Assembly: GCA_905250125.1 (NCBI GenBank)
Contig: CAJNOL010000474.1
Location: 1-64,000, forward strand
DNA length: 64,000 bases
Source: Rotaria sordida
Lineage: Eukaryota; Rotifera; Eurotatoria; Philodinida; Philodinidae
Reading direction: 5' to 3'
Part shown: piece by piece, positions 11,101 to 23,689 of the stretch
How the letters are laid out: each line of letters opens with the position of its first letter
Position numbering within the stretch: position 1 is the stretch's first letter
The notes under the pieces: model-generated
Told to the model about the DNA's origin: nothing
Databases searched by the model: none
Seen by the model: the letters and a program-made list of their open reading frames with translations, nothing else
Translations under genes and position numbers: made by a program

Positions 11101-13709
11101 TTCAAAAAGAAAAATAAGATTAAAAAAAGGTTTTATTACCCAAAATGATCTTGATTTTTTGTGATTCCAGTATTACTTTCAGTTTCATCATTATCTAATG
11201 AATATATAACATCATCATCTTCTTCAGGTTCACTATCATCTCTAGAAATAAATAATATAAATATTTACAAAATAATCTTTTTATTAAAATCTAAAATTTA
11301 ATGTAATTAGATAGAGACTTGACATATAAAAAAAATATATTTGAATAATTATTATTAATCATTAAATATATCATCAAATCTAACATGAAAAACCTTGTAA
11401 TGTCCTTGTCAGAAATAAAGAGGGGCTGGTATCATCTCAATAATGACAACTGCTAATGACATGTGGTTATTAGCAGTCGAAAGAGGAAAGCTCTGAATGT
11501 CTTTTTTCTGATGATATATAAGAATAAAATCATTTTAGAATATATCATCCTCGCAACACATTCAACAAAAAAATGTATGAAAATGGTGTTTCGTTTTGAT
11601 GTAAATTTGATTTTAATATGTGCTTCAAATCTAGAGTTCAATGCATGATCTAGATAATTACCATCTCATATCTCAATGCTGAATAAGCAAAATCATGCAT
11701 CTATCCCGTCAAATTATATAGAATTCTATTGATTTTTAGCAAATTTTCTGATTTTCTGATCAGAATTTCCTTAAAAGGGAACACCATTTTCATGCATTTT
11801 TTTTTAAATGTTTTGAGAAGATGATGAGTTCTAAAATAATTTTCTCTCATATAGTATCAGACAAAAAAGACGTTCGGAGTCCTCCTGTTTAAATTTCTGA
11901 AAACTGCAGATTGCTAACTGTTGTTGTCGAGTTATTGAGTTTACATCAACATCTCTTTAATTCTAGCGTGGACATTAGATAAGATAAGAAATTTTATCTT
12001 AAAATCTAATTATTCAAGTTTTAGATTGATAATTTGTTCCAACAGAATTAGATTTCTAATCTTTAGTAAATAAAAATATCAAATATTAATTCAATATAAT
12101 CTCTCGATTAAAATATTTTTAATCGATCTTTTTTCAAATTAAATTCTCATGATAAAATAATTTCAATTTTATGTTCATCAATTTTTCGAAAAAACGTTTA
12201 TTTGTATTGATAACTAATAAATTTATAATTAAAATCAATTTGATACAATATACCTATATGGTGATGAAAGATAATTTGATAGAATAGAATTCTTTTTCTC
12301 TGTTGATCCATGAGTTAATATTAAATTACGGTCTTGTGACTAAAATTTTGAATAGAAATCTGTCTAAAAATAATTTTAATTCTTTCAACTTACATTAACA
12401 TCATGTTGAAGATCACGTTCATCAACTAAACGTTTATTTAGAGATCTATAAAATAAAGAATGTATACATGATTCGAGAATTTTTTTTGACTAACTTAAGT
12501 GTATTAAGTTCTTTAACAAGATTTTCACGTTCAATAACAAGATTTTCAGTTAAATTTAATGCTTGTCTAAAATGAAATAAAATATAAATAAATACTTCTC
12601 AAATAGATTTTTTTGAATATTAACTTTGCTCTATCACGTTTTTCTTTTTTTGTTTGAAATTGTAATTGAGATATATAATGTTTTGATTCTTCAAGATTTT
12701 TTGTTATTTCTTGTAATTGTTGTTTAAGTTCAATTTTTTCCTACAAAATCTCAAGAAAAAAAAATGTTTTCTTTTTCTTTTGATTGCTTATTTTAATATA
12801 CTTTTTGTAATCTTTCATTATCATTTTTTATTTCTGTTTCATTTAAATTAGTATGAATTAATTTCATTTCTAAATCATTTTGTTTTTTAGTTACTTCAGC
12901 TAATTGTTGTTCTTTTATATGTAATTGTTCTTCCATTTGTTGTCGAAGTTCACGTTCTTTTAATTTTTCCTTATCAAAAACAAAAAAAAGAAAACAAACA
13001 AATGATATTAATCTTTTTGTGTTTCTTTTTTTCGAAAAATTAAAATAAATTCATTTACTTCTTCGAGTACTTTAGCTTTTTCATTTTTAATTTGTTGTTC
13101 CATTTCATCATATAATTTTTTTATTTCATCATTATATACAGATGATTTACTTCGTAATACTGCTTCTATACTTTGATGATCTAATTTTGAACGTTTTATT
13201 TCATCTGTAACTTTACCAATAAATTGTTCAAATTGTCGTAATAAAATTGGATCAGTTTCACGTAATTTCATCCATAATCCCATAATTGTTTCTTCGTCAT
13301 CATATAAACCTTTTGCTCCTAATGCTGTTAATGTATCATAAAATGCTTGTTGTTCTTCATTTTCATTAGGATTATGTTCGATCAATTCTTGTTCATTGTC
13401 ATTAAAATTCGCCATTTGATTACTAAGAAACATGCTAAAACCAGCTTAAAATAAATGAATAATTGAAGAAAAATGTTCAATATATAACTTACATGTAAAT
13501 TCCTCAAGTGTTAAAAAACCATTATGATCAATATCTAATGAATCAAAAACATCTTCAAGTTGTTCAGATTCAACACCAAGTTCATCACGTAAATGTTGTA
13601 TATCTTTTCTAATAATAAAACCTTTTTCTTCTTGATTACATATTTGAAATAATTCTTTTGCTTTAGCCGATATTAAATCTTGAATATTACCAGTTATTTC
13701 ATTAGTCAT
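8180..13709 (-). CDS. CRACR2A/Rab46-like large Rab GTPase with EF-hands
   Basis: Calcium-sensing large Rab GTPase like vertebrate CRACR2A long form (EFCAB4B) and RASEF. Exon 1 (13709 to about 13490) encodes an EF-hand pair with loop DIDHNGFLTLEE; exon 2 (13444 to about 13020) has LWMKLRETDP and LYDEMEQQIKNEKA, close to CRACR2A. Coiled-coil exons follow at about 12970-12800, 12740-12627, 12570-12500 and 12450-12395, then acidic linkers at about 12340-12255 and 11240-11140. The C-terminal Rab domain (about 9275-8180) has P-loop GDSGVGKTS, switch II WDTAGQER, NKTD, ESSA, and ends KSGCC, a geranylgeranylation signal. All G motifs are intact. In the family, GTP binding and calcium control vesicle transport and store-operated calcium entry; applying that here is inference. 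The 1.9-kb intron before the Rab exons is the main anomaly. RASEF is the alternative name, but the EF-hand and LWMKL regions favour CRACR2A. Confidence 0.88.
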
Positions 13710-15139
13710 AATTGAAATATCAATCTAAATTGTAAGAATAGAAATCGAAACATATTTCTTACTGCAAATAAATAGTTTTTGTAGAGATTTTTCTTATTTA
13801 TCTCACTATGCATCATATGTGTTACTCAGCTGTTGCTTAAGTATACATTTCTTGATGACCTACCTACATAAACTACTTTGCTTAAATAGTAGTTAGAATA
13901 TTTGAATGTTATGAATTGAATCGAGCGAATAATTTCTATGAGTAAAAAGGATAAGGTAGAATCGAATATCAACTAAATAAATGGATACTTAAGTGGCTTT
14001 ATGCGTCTGTCATTTTTCATGTGTTTTTTACTTATTCGTTTTTTTTTTTGTATGACTCTCGTTGATATGTACAGGGAAAGAGAAAAAAAAAAGAATATCG
14101 ATACAAGGATCTCGACAGCTGCCGTCTGAATGGTTTGGATCAGACCACTTGATATAAGTTGTTTCATTTCAAGAACGTCGTTTTCATAATGGACTTAAAC
14201 GATGCATATCAACAGAACTATTGGAGGTGATCAAAATAAAAACAAAAAAAGAAATAACACAAATATTTTGACTTATTACCAATATTTCTTTTTTGGATTT
14301 GCAATTGAGAAAAAATAGATGATATTATTCATAACAAATCAGGAATTTATTCCATAGAATTTACTTATGTTTTCGAACTCTTCAGTTCAAATTGAAATTG
14401 TTTTATGTTGGACATATGACATGATTTAATTGTACATAGTCCCTATAGAACTGATAATATGATTAAATTTTCAAATGAACGAAATCAAGACGATTCAATC
14501 AAATATCTATAACCTGTTCATTTTGATCTTCCATACATTGCATGAGAACACCTTTTTTTTTATCTGATCTATGCCTCGAATTATATGGAAAGAAATTTAT
14601 TACAAACTGCATCTATAACATGGCAAATCACATTAGAATCAACAATAATTGTTTTTATTATTATTCATATCACTTACGCTGAAATACAATAACGATACAT
14701 GTTATTCGTATGATTAACAAAAATCTAGTGTGTATATTTCGGGCGTCCGAAACTCACTTGATAATAATGTTATCAACGGAGAACAAGATAAATGTTATTT
14801 CCATAAAAATATTTTCTAAAGAAAACTTGTCAGTGCGTCCCCTTGCGGAGTTAAACTTACAATCTCTGACTGTTATAAATTTATGATATATTGTCAGTAA
14901 CTTTAAAACAAGTTATTTAAAAAAATATTAAATAAATGAATTAATCAGAATTATAAGAATTTTTATAGTTGATACGCGCGTTCTGAAATTTTACTTTGTC
15001 GAAGTCTCATATTTAGCATTAGTTTTCTATCGATTTATTTGATTCATTTAACATCTTAATGTTGAAAAAAAAGTTATTTTTATTCTCAAATACATCTTCA
15101 ATACATAACTTCTATTTACTTAATAATAGTATCTATACG

Positions 15140-15215
15140 ATACATGTTAAATATTAAATATCAAAAATATTAAATATTAATTATTAAAAATATTAAATAT
15201 TAGTTATTAATTAAT
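15140..15215. repeat. AT-only simple repeat (ATATTAAAT-like)
   Basis: Several imperfect tandem copies of AAATATTAA and variants, made almost only of A and T. A low-complexity microsatellite with no evident function. Confidence 0.6.
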
Positions 15216-17837
15216 TCACCATTTTACTAATTATCTGATTAATTGATTTGTTTGTAACGATCTGTAATGGGGAGTCTGTTGTTAGGTGTCTGTAATGAGG
15301 GCTTAGGGGGAACCGCGAAACCTCAATTTAATACTTATACTCACTATTTTCTTCGAAAATATACGTGAGTTTCACAAAAAGAACATAGAAATTTTTATCG
15401 TGGAGTGATCGAAATTATGCTTAAAAAATTACAACCCATATTTCAAGACACCTGTTGTCGAGGTTTTCTCAGAATTTCTACTATTGTGTTTCTAATAATT
15501 ATCAATTGTTCATAGCTATGGAATTTGAATTATTTCCATTGAATAAGACCAATATAGCGGACAACTTGCTGTTTAAGATTGGTTGAGTTCGAGGAACTTT
15601 TCTATAATTGCTATCAAACTGATACAGAAAAACTTGATAAGAGATTTTTTGAAATAATGATAGTAACTTTATAAGTAGAAGTTAGATCGATTCATGATAA
15701 AAATTTCCTATGTTCTTTTTTTTTGCAGGATATTTTTATGAAGATAACACTATTATCAAATGAGTCTCATGTATCAGAAACATACTAGATTGTTTTTAAT
15801 CATACGAATAATTATTGCCGTTCTTGTATCTCAATGTCTTTCTATACAAATATAAAAAATGATATTAATAATTCATTCGAAAAAAGTTATTTCCTACTAA
15901 CTAATAATTTCTAAATTGATACGATCGACATAACATTAGTTGTTATAGTCATAAATTGAGAGAGATTGTCAATAATAGTCATGATGACTCTATCGACACT
16001 TAGATTTTCGATAAATTACATTCTCAATTAAATTGGATAAATAAAATCTATATGAAATCTATAATAATTGAATCTTTTACTAATAATCATGTAATACTTT
16101 TAGTTAGGTATATATTCACTCTGATGTTTTCAATTTGTGAGTTATAGTAAGAGCAATTTCTCGTTAAGTATTGATTGAAATATGTTCTTTTGAAAATTCC
16201 AAACTAATATAAACTATGATGCAAAAGTAATGGTCGAAATCTCTAATTATAGTTCTCTGTTTAGGAACATCTAGTAAAGTAAATTTTCTTTTTTATTAAA
16301 ACGAGCAATGTCTGAACTACAAAGTTTGTATCAGCTACATTTTTTTAAAACCAATTTGAGAAAAAAGAAAAGCGCAAAACTAAACACGTCTTAAAAAGTT
16401 CTTGCAACATTTTTTAGCTTGAAAAATGTGTGTTTCTCAATTATTTTAGGCTACACGGTCTAAATATTCACAAAAAAATACACAAAAATGTAGTGCATCA
16501 AAAATTCTATTAGTATCAGCATTGTGAAAAATTTTTAGATCCATTCTTGACTGTTTAATCGAAAAAGTTTGAAAAACGAGATTTTTTCAAAAAAAAGATT
16601 TTTTCCAAGAACTATCAGTCTGAAAGAATATCAGCCATCAGCATCAGAAACCATATATCAAGTCGATTTATTTTGCGTTATTCGTGCGAAATATGTCAGA
16701 TCATAGAAATTTAACAGAAAAAAAAAATAACTCAATAAATATTTTTTTTTACCGTTACAAAACGGCGATATAGTGAGAATAAACAAATTATTCAATCTCT
16801 GTCTCTAAAGAGGTGATGTGTTCGTATTAATACTAGGACCAAATTTTATTTCCAATACATGATTAGAAGGAGAGTTCTTTAAGCTACAATAATCATCAAT
16901 GAAAGTATTTTTTTTTGTTCTCTTCTAGCATTAAAATACTGAGATCACTCGCTGATCAAGTTGCAAGAACGTTTTTAGACATGTTTGATTTTTTTGGCTT
17001 TTCTTTTTTTCTCAAATTCTTCCTGGAAAAATATAGCTGACACAAACCTTGTAGTTCAGGCATTACTCGTTTTAATTTAAAAAAAAAAATTATTTTGCAA
17101 GATGCTCCTAAACGAAGACCTATGACTGTAAATTTCGGCAATTACTTTTGTATCGTAGGATTATTTGATAATCCCTAAACATCTCTTTCAAAAAGCAAAG
17201 CAATTGATAAAAAAAACTGACTAACTATTGGAGAGTTTTATTTTGTATTTGTTGGTCGTTTAATTCGTAAATTTGAAGAAACAGTATAAAGCCGTACGTA
17301 TTTTGAAATAGTAAGAAACAAACCGATATAAACTAATTTTAATTACAAATGATACCGTACGTATAAAGTGTTATTTAAATGATGAAATTCATTCCAGGAA
17401 TATCAAAATGAACAATTCGAAGAAAAAAAAGTGAAATATAGAGAATCAGATTTAGGAAACTTTTTAGTGTTGTTGATTAGTATAGTACTGTTTGTCATAA
17501 TGTTTCTTTTATTCGTTCTATTATTATCGAAGATGATCTGTAATGTTTTCAATTGAAATCGTTACAATTTATTATTTATTTTTCTATAGGTGGAATAGCT
17601 GTATGTATGATCTATGTCAATAGGTCATTTCATTTTTATTAAATTAGATGTAAAAATATAATTAAAGATGTTGATGAAAATAACTGTTACATGCATAGTT
17701 GATGTTATTTTAATTCTTCTTACTTTTTTCAACCAAACACGTTAATAGACTATGAAGATATAAAAACGAAGAAATATTTTTTAGTAGTGGAAATTATGAT
17801 CTTGATGATGATGATGATGATGAATTTCTATATAATA

Positions 17838-17877
17838 TTAGGTTGACTAAAAAGTTCGCGGTCACTTGCAAAAAGGA
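17838..17877. mobile_element. Mariner-like terminal inverted repeat cut by the assembly gap
   Basis: The sequence TTAGGTTGACTAAAAAGTTC, followed by GCGGTCAC, resembles the TTAGGTTGGC... terminus known from mariner elements of several animals. It is preceded by a TA dinucleotide and runs directly into the run of Ns. The partner terminus is not present after the gap (17978 onward), so the rest of the element is either in the gap or deleted. Confidence 0.6.
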
Positions 17878-17977
17878 NNNNNNNNNNNNNNNNNNNNNNN
17901 NNNNNNNNNNNNNNNNNNNNNNNNNNNNNNNNNNNNNNNNNNNNNNNNNNNNNNNNNNNNNNNNNNNNNNNNNNNNN
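17878..17977. other. Assembly gap of exactly 100 N
   Basis: A run of 100 Ns, the conventional placeholder for a gap of unknown size. It begins inside a mariner-type terminal repeat, so a repeat-induced assembly break is likely. Confidence 0.98.
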
Positions 17978-18760
17978 CTATTCATTTTGAGGAAAGACTC
18001 TGAAATTTAGTAAATATCGATTATATAACAAACAAAGAAATCAATTTGAATATTCTTTTCTTTTTTTGAGAGAAAAAAATTCATGAAAATTCTTTTATGG
18101 TGTTATTATTTGTTGTTGTTTTTTGTGTATACTATTCTAAATGCGTCGGTGTTAACCATATATGACAAAAACAACAATCTAGTACCGTTCTTTTTCTTTC
18201 TGTTTAGAAACAAATAGAAATAGTTTATTGAAGCGTTTTTTTGCTATTCATGCCTAACACCATATCTTCTAATGGCAAATAAAGCTAGAGACAGAAAAAA
18301 ATAGGTCTCTATCTGTGATATTTTGGCCATATTTCTTGAAGAATATTAGCGACAACATTTCTGATAATATAAAGAAAGATATTTTAGCATCATTCTCTCC
18401 TCTGTGGCTTAATGCTAGTAATATATGTTGTTGTCATCCACAAGGACGACGAGAAAAGGGAAGAAATGGACAAAAAAACCACACAAAAACTACTTGCTTA
18501 TATAAGCTAAAGAGAAAAAAAAACAGAACGAATGTTAATAGATCAGAAATATGGTACTGTCTCCCCCTACATAGCCAAATAAATACAATCCACATAAACA
18601 GATAGAGAGAATACTAGTATATACGAGTACATAATATGTGAGGTTCTTTAGATGAATAGATAGAAGAAGAATAAGTAAATGCAAATAAATTGAAGATATT
18701 TTATTTTATGTAATTTTAATTAGAAAATTGATAATAATTTTTTTTATTTTATAGACCAAC

Positions 18761-20285
18761 ATGTCACGTCGAGCTCGTTCATTGAGTCGCCTCCGTGGTG
18801 TAACACCAGGACGCGAAACAACTCCATCTATTTACGAGGCTGGATCAGCTTATGATGGTACCGGTGGAAGCGGTTTTTCAACCCGTCTGAATGTTTATAC
18901 ACCTGATGTCTATGGAGCATTTTCTCGTTTGGGTCGATCTGCTTCAGTAGCTCGATTCAAGGATGTCGACAATGAATTGCTCGGTAGTGACTACAATCGA
19001 TGGAATCGATCACGATCGGTCAATCGTTTTGATTATTTAAGAGCAAGACGTCCTTATTCTGCATATGGTACACATGATTTCGATTATTTTGATCGTTATA
19101 CAGAACGTATTCGGGATAAAACACCAATTGCTCTTGATAGTCATTATAGACATTATAGGCCTTATTATTGGTATCATACAGCACCGCGTACCTTTTATTA
19201 TTATTTTCCATACGATGATTGGCGTTATCGACCACTTTATAACTATCGTTCACCTGCACTTTATTCAGCTGCAGGTAATTCATCGTATGATTATCGTTTT
19301 AATGATTCAATTGATCGTGTATCCTCGTTAAAACGTGCCATGCGTGATATTGATTATACACGTGAATTACGACAATTACGTTATCGTACACCATCAACAT
19401 TTTCGGCTCTTACACATGATAATCAATATTTAGGTCGAGCACGTGACGATGTTCGACGTGCTATTGATTTTCGTGTTGGTAGTAGCGGTATTTCAAGACT
19501 TGATAATCCAAGAGATTATTTTGGAAGAAAAGTAAGTGTAAATTCCTTCTTTTTTTGGATAGATGAACTAGAGGATAGAAAAAAGATTTTTTATTTTAGT
19601 ATCATTATTATGATTAAATTTATGGTTCAAATAGATTCATGTGATTCACTAATATTGAGTTTTAAACAGACTATTTTCTTTTTTTCTATGATAGTTTAGT
19701 ATAAATTAACAAAATAAATACTAATTTGATTCTCATAGAATAAAAAAAAATGTTAATAATTAAATATAATTTATTGAATTTTTTTTTTATTAGTATGTTC
19801 AATTTGAAAAAGATGGTGTTAATAATGTCGGTGTTCAATATACTGGTTTAACAAAAGCTGTAGAACATAAGCCAAGTTATTGGAGAGCTGAAGATAATGT
19901 TGAAACGGGCTAGTAAGTTGTAGTTTTTATTATTTTATTAATATTTATCTATAAAAATAAAATTTTATCAAGTGATTTACAAGAACAAAATGATGATACA
20001 TTATATAAACTTTATGATAATCAAAATCTGATTGATTCAAGTCGTGAATCACTTTTACAAGATAAAGCTGGTATTGCTCCTCGAATGTTTTATTTCGATT
20101 TGAATTCTGTAAGATATATCTATTTGTTATTGAATTAAAATGAATTGATTTATTTATTAATTTAGCGCCAGGCTCGTCGTGACGTTGATAATTCATTACG
20201 TCTCGTTCGTAATCTTAAACAATTCAAACACGAGACATTCAATCGATTATCACAACCATGGACATTTGGAAGATATGTTTATTAG
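18761..20285 (+). CDS. Unrecognised Arg/Tyr/Ser-rich protein, 381 aa
   Basis: Four exons with good GT-AG borders: 18761-19531, 19794-19912, 19973-20108 and 20166-20285, summing to 382 codons with stop. The ATG follows an AG acceptor after a T-rich tract, so a 5'UTR intron is likely. The N-terminus is basic (MSRRARSLSRLRG) with SRSVNRF-type Arg-Ser motifs. A central block (about residues 115-175) is packed with Tyr, Trp and Arg (HYRPYYWYH, RYRPLYNYR), followed by SLKRAMRDIDYTRELRQLR and a C-terminal RNLKQFKHETFNRL. No signal peptide or membrane segment is seen. The aromatic block faintly recalls the WYR region of flightin-type thick-filament proteins and the N-terminus recalls invertebrate muscle structural proteins, but both are weak impressions. 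Function is not assigned; the gene itself is well supported. Confidence 0.82.
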
Positions 20286-20859
20286 AAAAAAACAACAGAG
20301 AAAAGGGCATTTCCAACGATGTCTCAATAAGCAGAAATAACCTTCTCGTTGAATAAGGAAGAAAGTCATTTCTTGTCGCTTCTTTTCTAATTTTCTTTCT
20401 TATGTGTGAACCTTTTATCCTTCGCCTTTCACAATGTTAAAAAGCATCAAGCTTTTTTTACGATAAAACATAATTTTGCTTTTTCATTGTTCGCATTGTA
20501 TTTTTTCTCTCTATATTTATAATACAATCTACTTTTATACAAATATATCTATCTACGTAGTTTAGCATATCGTAAAAAGAATAATATACACGCCAATGCT
20601 TTGACTTAAATTAATTCATTATTGGTTGATTGGACAAAGGAGTTCAATAATAATGAATGGTATTAGACATCTATTCAAGCTTTTAAACTACGAGAAAAAT
20701 TGAACATTTTTTGCACTCATTTCTAAAAACTATACATTTTACATTCTTAATCAAGTTTTTTAATTTGACTTCGATAATCACTGCGAAAGTACGAGATGCT
20801 TTTCTCGATTATTTCTATTCGGTTGTTTGCATACTCTAAACATTTCTTAGGTAAGGTTG

Positions 20860-21070
20860 GTGGTGATCCTGTAAGAATTAAGTTACAATTAGCTCTTAAT
20901 TTCAAAGGAGCACCCGTTGAATCAGTCCCGAACGTATCTGCCTAGCTCTCTTGGGGATGAGTACAAATTCCTGGGAACAAATGCGAGGACAGATGTAAGC
21001 CAATGTATAAATAGACAGTGGCAGCTGAAGGTGTTTAATAGTTTTTGCCTCTCAACTAAAACCCGTCGGG
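20860..21070 (+). mobile_element. Possible retroelement fragment
   Basis: A less AT-rich patch with an open frame containing DEYKFLGTNARTD followed by a Trp/Gln-rich stretch (INRQWQLKVF). The EYKFLGT motif resembles the YKYLGT motif downstream of the catalytic core in many non-LTR reverse transcriptases. No catalytic YADD box is visible and an in-frame stop precedes the motif, so this is at best a small degraded scrap. Confidence 0.22.
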
Positions 21071-21967
21071 TTGGTCTTGAGCCCAATGGGATCTAGACGT
21101 CTGAGAAATATGTAGGTTGAGGTAGCCACTGCATAACTAAAGATCGGAAAAAGTATCTCGCATCTTCGCGGTGACTATCTATTTCGATTAGAAAATTTGA
21201 TTAGGAGTATCAAAATACGGTTCGACCGAGTCCGAGTCCGAAAATTTTGAATCCAACGGGCTCTACTGTCGACGGTAGAAATTAAAAATTTTCAAGAAAT
21301 TTTTTCAAGTTTTTTCTTTGTTTTGAGAAATTTCGAAATAAAATAAGAAAACACAAGAATGATAGGAAATATACTGATAAAAGTTTAGACAAGGACATAC
21401 CTGGAGTCTGATCCTGGTGATAGAAAATTTGTAACACTCTAGTATTTATTTTTCATTTATGACGTTTTAGCCGATTAACTTACAGCTCCAAATAAAAATG
21501 ACACTCCAATGTTCGAATTGTTGTTCTTTTTTTTTTACATGTAAATCACAATTAGCCATCGGATTATTCAATCTAATCATTTGATATGGTCATATGGCTC
21601 AAGAAAATGAACATCGATTAGATATTATTCGACAAAATTTAACCAAAATGAGATTATTCACAGGAAAAATGCTTTTAATTTTCTACAATGTAAAACACAA
21701 AAGTTCATCTCGAGAAGTTGAATTATCAATGAAATGAACTCGAGTTTTTCATTCATTGAAAATCAATAACAAACAATAACTATTATTGGGCACTCCTTCA
21801 TTAGATTAAAAATAGTTGACGGTTGTATGGATTACAGGAGTTTCAGTCCACGGAATCTTCGACTTGGATCGAAATTTCTTTAGGACTTTCGGCCTGTCCT
21901 TAAACTGATCTCATTGATATCATCCCTAAAACAAATTTAGGTTTTTCTAATTAGATGCTAAATATTA

Positions 21968-22088
21968 CACTGCTGAACAGGACGATATAGTACTCAGCAA
22001 CATGGCATAGTGCTGAGTAGAACAACATAATCCTCAGCCAGATGGCGTAGTGATGAGCAGGATAACACAGAGCTCAGCAAGACGGCTT
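21968..22088. repeat. Short diverged tandem/inverted repeat of GCTGAG-CTCAGC motifs
   Basis: Alternating blocks such as TACTCAGCAACATGGCATAG, TGCTGAGTAG, CCTCAGCCAGATGGCGTAG and GCTCAGCAAGACGGC recur about every 20 bases, giving local dyad symmetry. A weaker similar motif cluster (CAGTAAGATGGCATA, TGCCGAGCGC) occurs near 5228-5260. Confidence 0.5.
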
Positions 22089-22111
22089 GAGTGTGGATGT
22101 GAATAAAGAAT

Positions 22112-22178
22112 ATCCACATTTTCACCCACACCCACACCCACGCTCACATCTACACCTTCACCCACAGCCACACCTTAG
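22112..22178. repeat. CACCCA/CCACAC-type short tandem repeat
   Basis: A C- and A-rich imperfect hexamer array (CACCCACACCCACACCCACG and variants). Simple-sequence repeat; open frames across it are artefacts. Confidence 0.7.
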
Positions 22179-23689
22179 AGCCGCTTTCTGTTCCTTTTTC
22201 AAAACAAATCTTGAATGTGCATTACTTATCGTGCAAACAATCTTCAACACAAAAGAAAATTTGAAAATGATGTACTTTAGGTTTCACTCAATTATTTTGT
22301 TTCTTTTGTTGGAAAAAAAGACCAAAGAATTTTTCCAACTTTAAAGTATTCGTTTGCTTATTGTTGTGTCAATAAACAGTAACTGATTACGGAGAGAGTT
22401 GCAAGAAGACATTAAAAAGCTTTATGCAAGAGTAAAACTAGCTGTCTGATTGAAACGAAAAGTAATGAAATATAAACATCTTTGAAAAAAAAAACTCGGC
22501 AGTTTTGAATAAACTAAAAATTGCCAGAAGAGCAACATTTTCTGTTCAGTTTGATAAACGTGACAGTACGCAACAATGACTCATTTATTAAAAATAGGGT
22601 ATTAAATGTAATTATATTTCATAATTCGTTGATATAGAAATTTATTTGCAAATATCCATATAGCAATTGATGCAGTTAAACATTCTTTTTTAGAAGTCTA
22701 TACCTTCGATCTAGAATTTGATGTTGACAGTGCCTATTCAAAGAATTTTATATCGTAAGAGACACATAATGTCGATATCTGGTCAATGTTCAAATCTATT
22801 CAATTCGCACAGTACTGTGGATAGATACTGTATCTTTTATCAAACAATTAAATGGATCTTTCTTTAGTGCTTCAACTTCCTTGCCGTCGATAATTTTATT
22901 CCAAAAGAAGTAATCTATTGATTCGTTGTCTATGATTTTTAATAACAATATTATTCACAATATTCAACCTTTTCTCAATAAAAACAACATTGGTTGAAGC
23001 TTTGCATATGCTTGGTCATACATTGCTTATAGAAGTCATACTTATCCAATACTTTGATAGTCTGATCAATTTTTACTTCCGAATTAGTTGTAAAATTGTG
23101 ATTATATTCATCAGTTGATATGCACACAATTTATGTAAGTATATTTTATACAACATTAATATTTACGTATAACTATTAGCACTATTAAGGATGTTGGTTT
23201 AGTCATCAAATACGTATCAAATAAAAAGAAAAACAACAAAAAGAAAGAGGAATAAGGTTATATATTCTCATTAATTTGAAGTGTGTGCCACAACCTTTTT
23301 CGTTCTGAAATGCATTCATTATTAAGTACCGCTCGTCAATATTATCGGAAGAAAAATAGGAAGTATGTTTGGCAGCAATTTTTATGGTATTGCTTTAAAA
23401 ATACAAGTTGGAATTTTTCGGAGAAAAAAAAACACACTAAAAGATTAGGTCCTCTTAGCAAACATGAAAGCATTTTTTTGCTATAGACAGTGCTCTGTTG
23501 ACAGCACAAAAGTTTCTTGGAAATCGAAAGTAAACAGTTCGTGATTCGGCGAAAAACTTCGAGTGGATATTTTTTGTCATTTATATTCAATGTAATTCTT
23601 CAGAATTTTGATGTACCTGCTGGAAGGTTGTTTATCGATTTCGCTATTCGCTACATTCAATAATAAATATTCAAGGCAAAGTATTATTA

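Larger units (their letters stand above)
13710..18760. other. 5-kb intergenic region between divergent genes, no gene recognised
   Basis: This stretch separates the minus-strand CRACR2A-like gene and the plus-strand gene at 18761, so it should contain both promoters. Open frames here are short, AT-biased and lack family signatures. It contains an ATATTAA-type AT-rich repeat, a mariner-like terminus and the assembly gap. A polypyrimidine tract and AG at 18752-18753, just before the next start codon, imply an upstream non-coding exon of that gene whose position is not resolved. Confidence 0.55.

Noticed and set aside
17794-17985. Minus-strand open frame crossing the gap
   Set aside because: Half of it is N; the rest is a GAT repeat and a mariner terminus.
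19020-19331. Open frames on both strands inside the first exon of the Arg/Tyr-rich gene
   Set aside because: Shadows of the spliced gene: low-complexity Asn/Ile-rich translations with no splice support.
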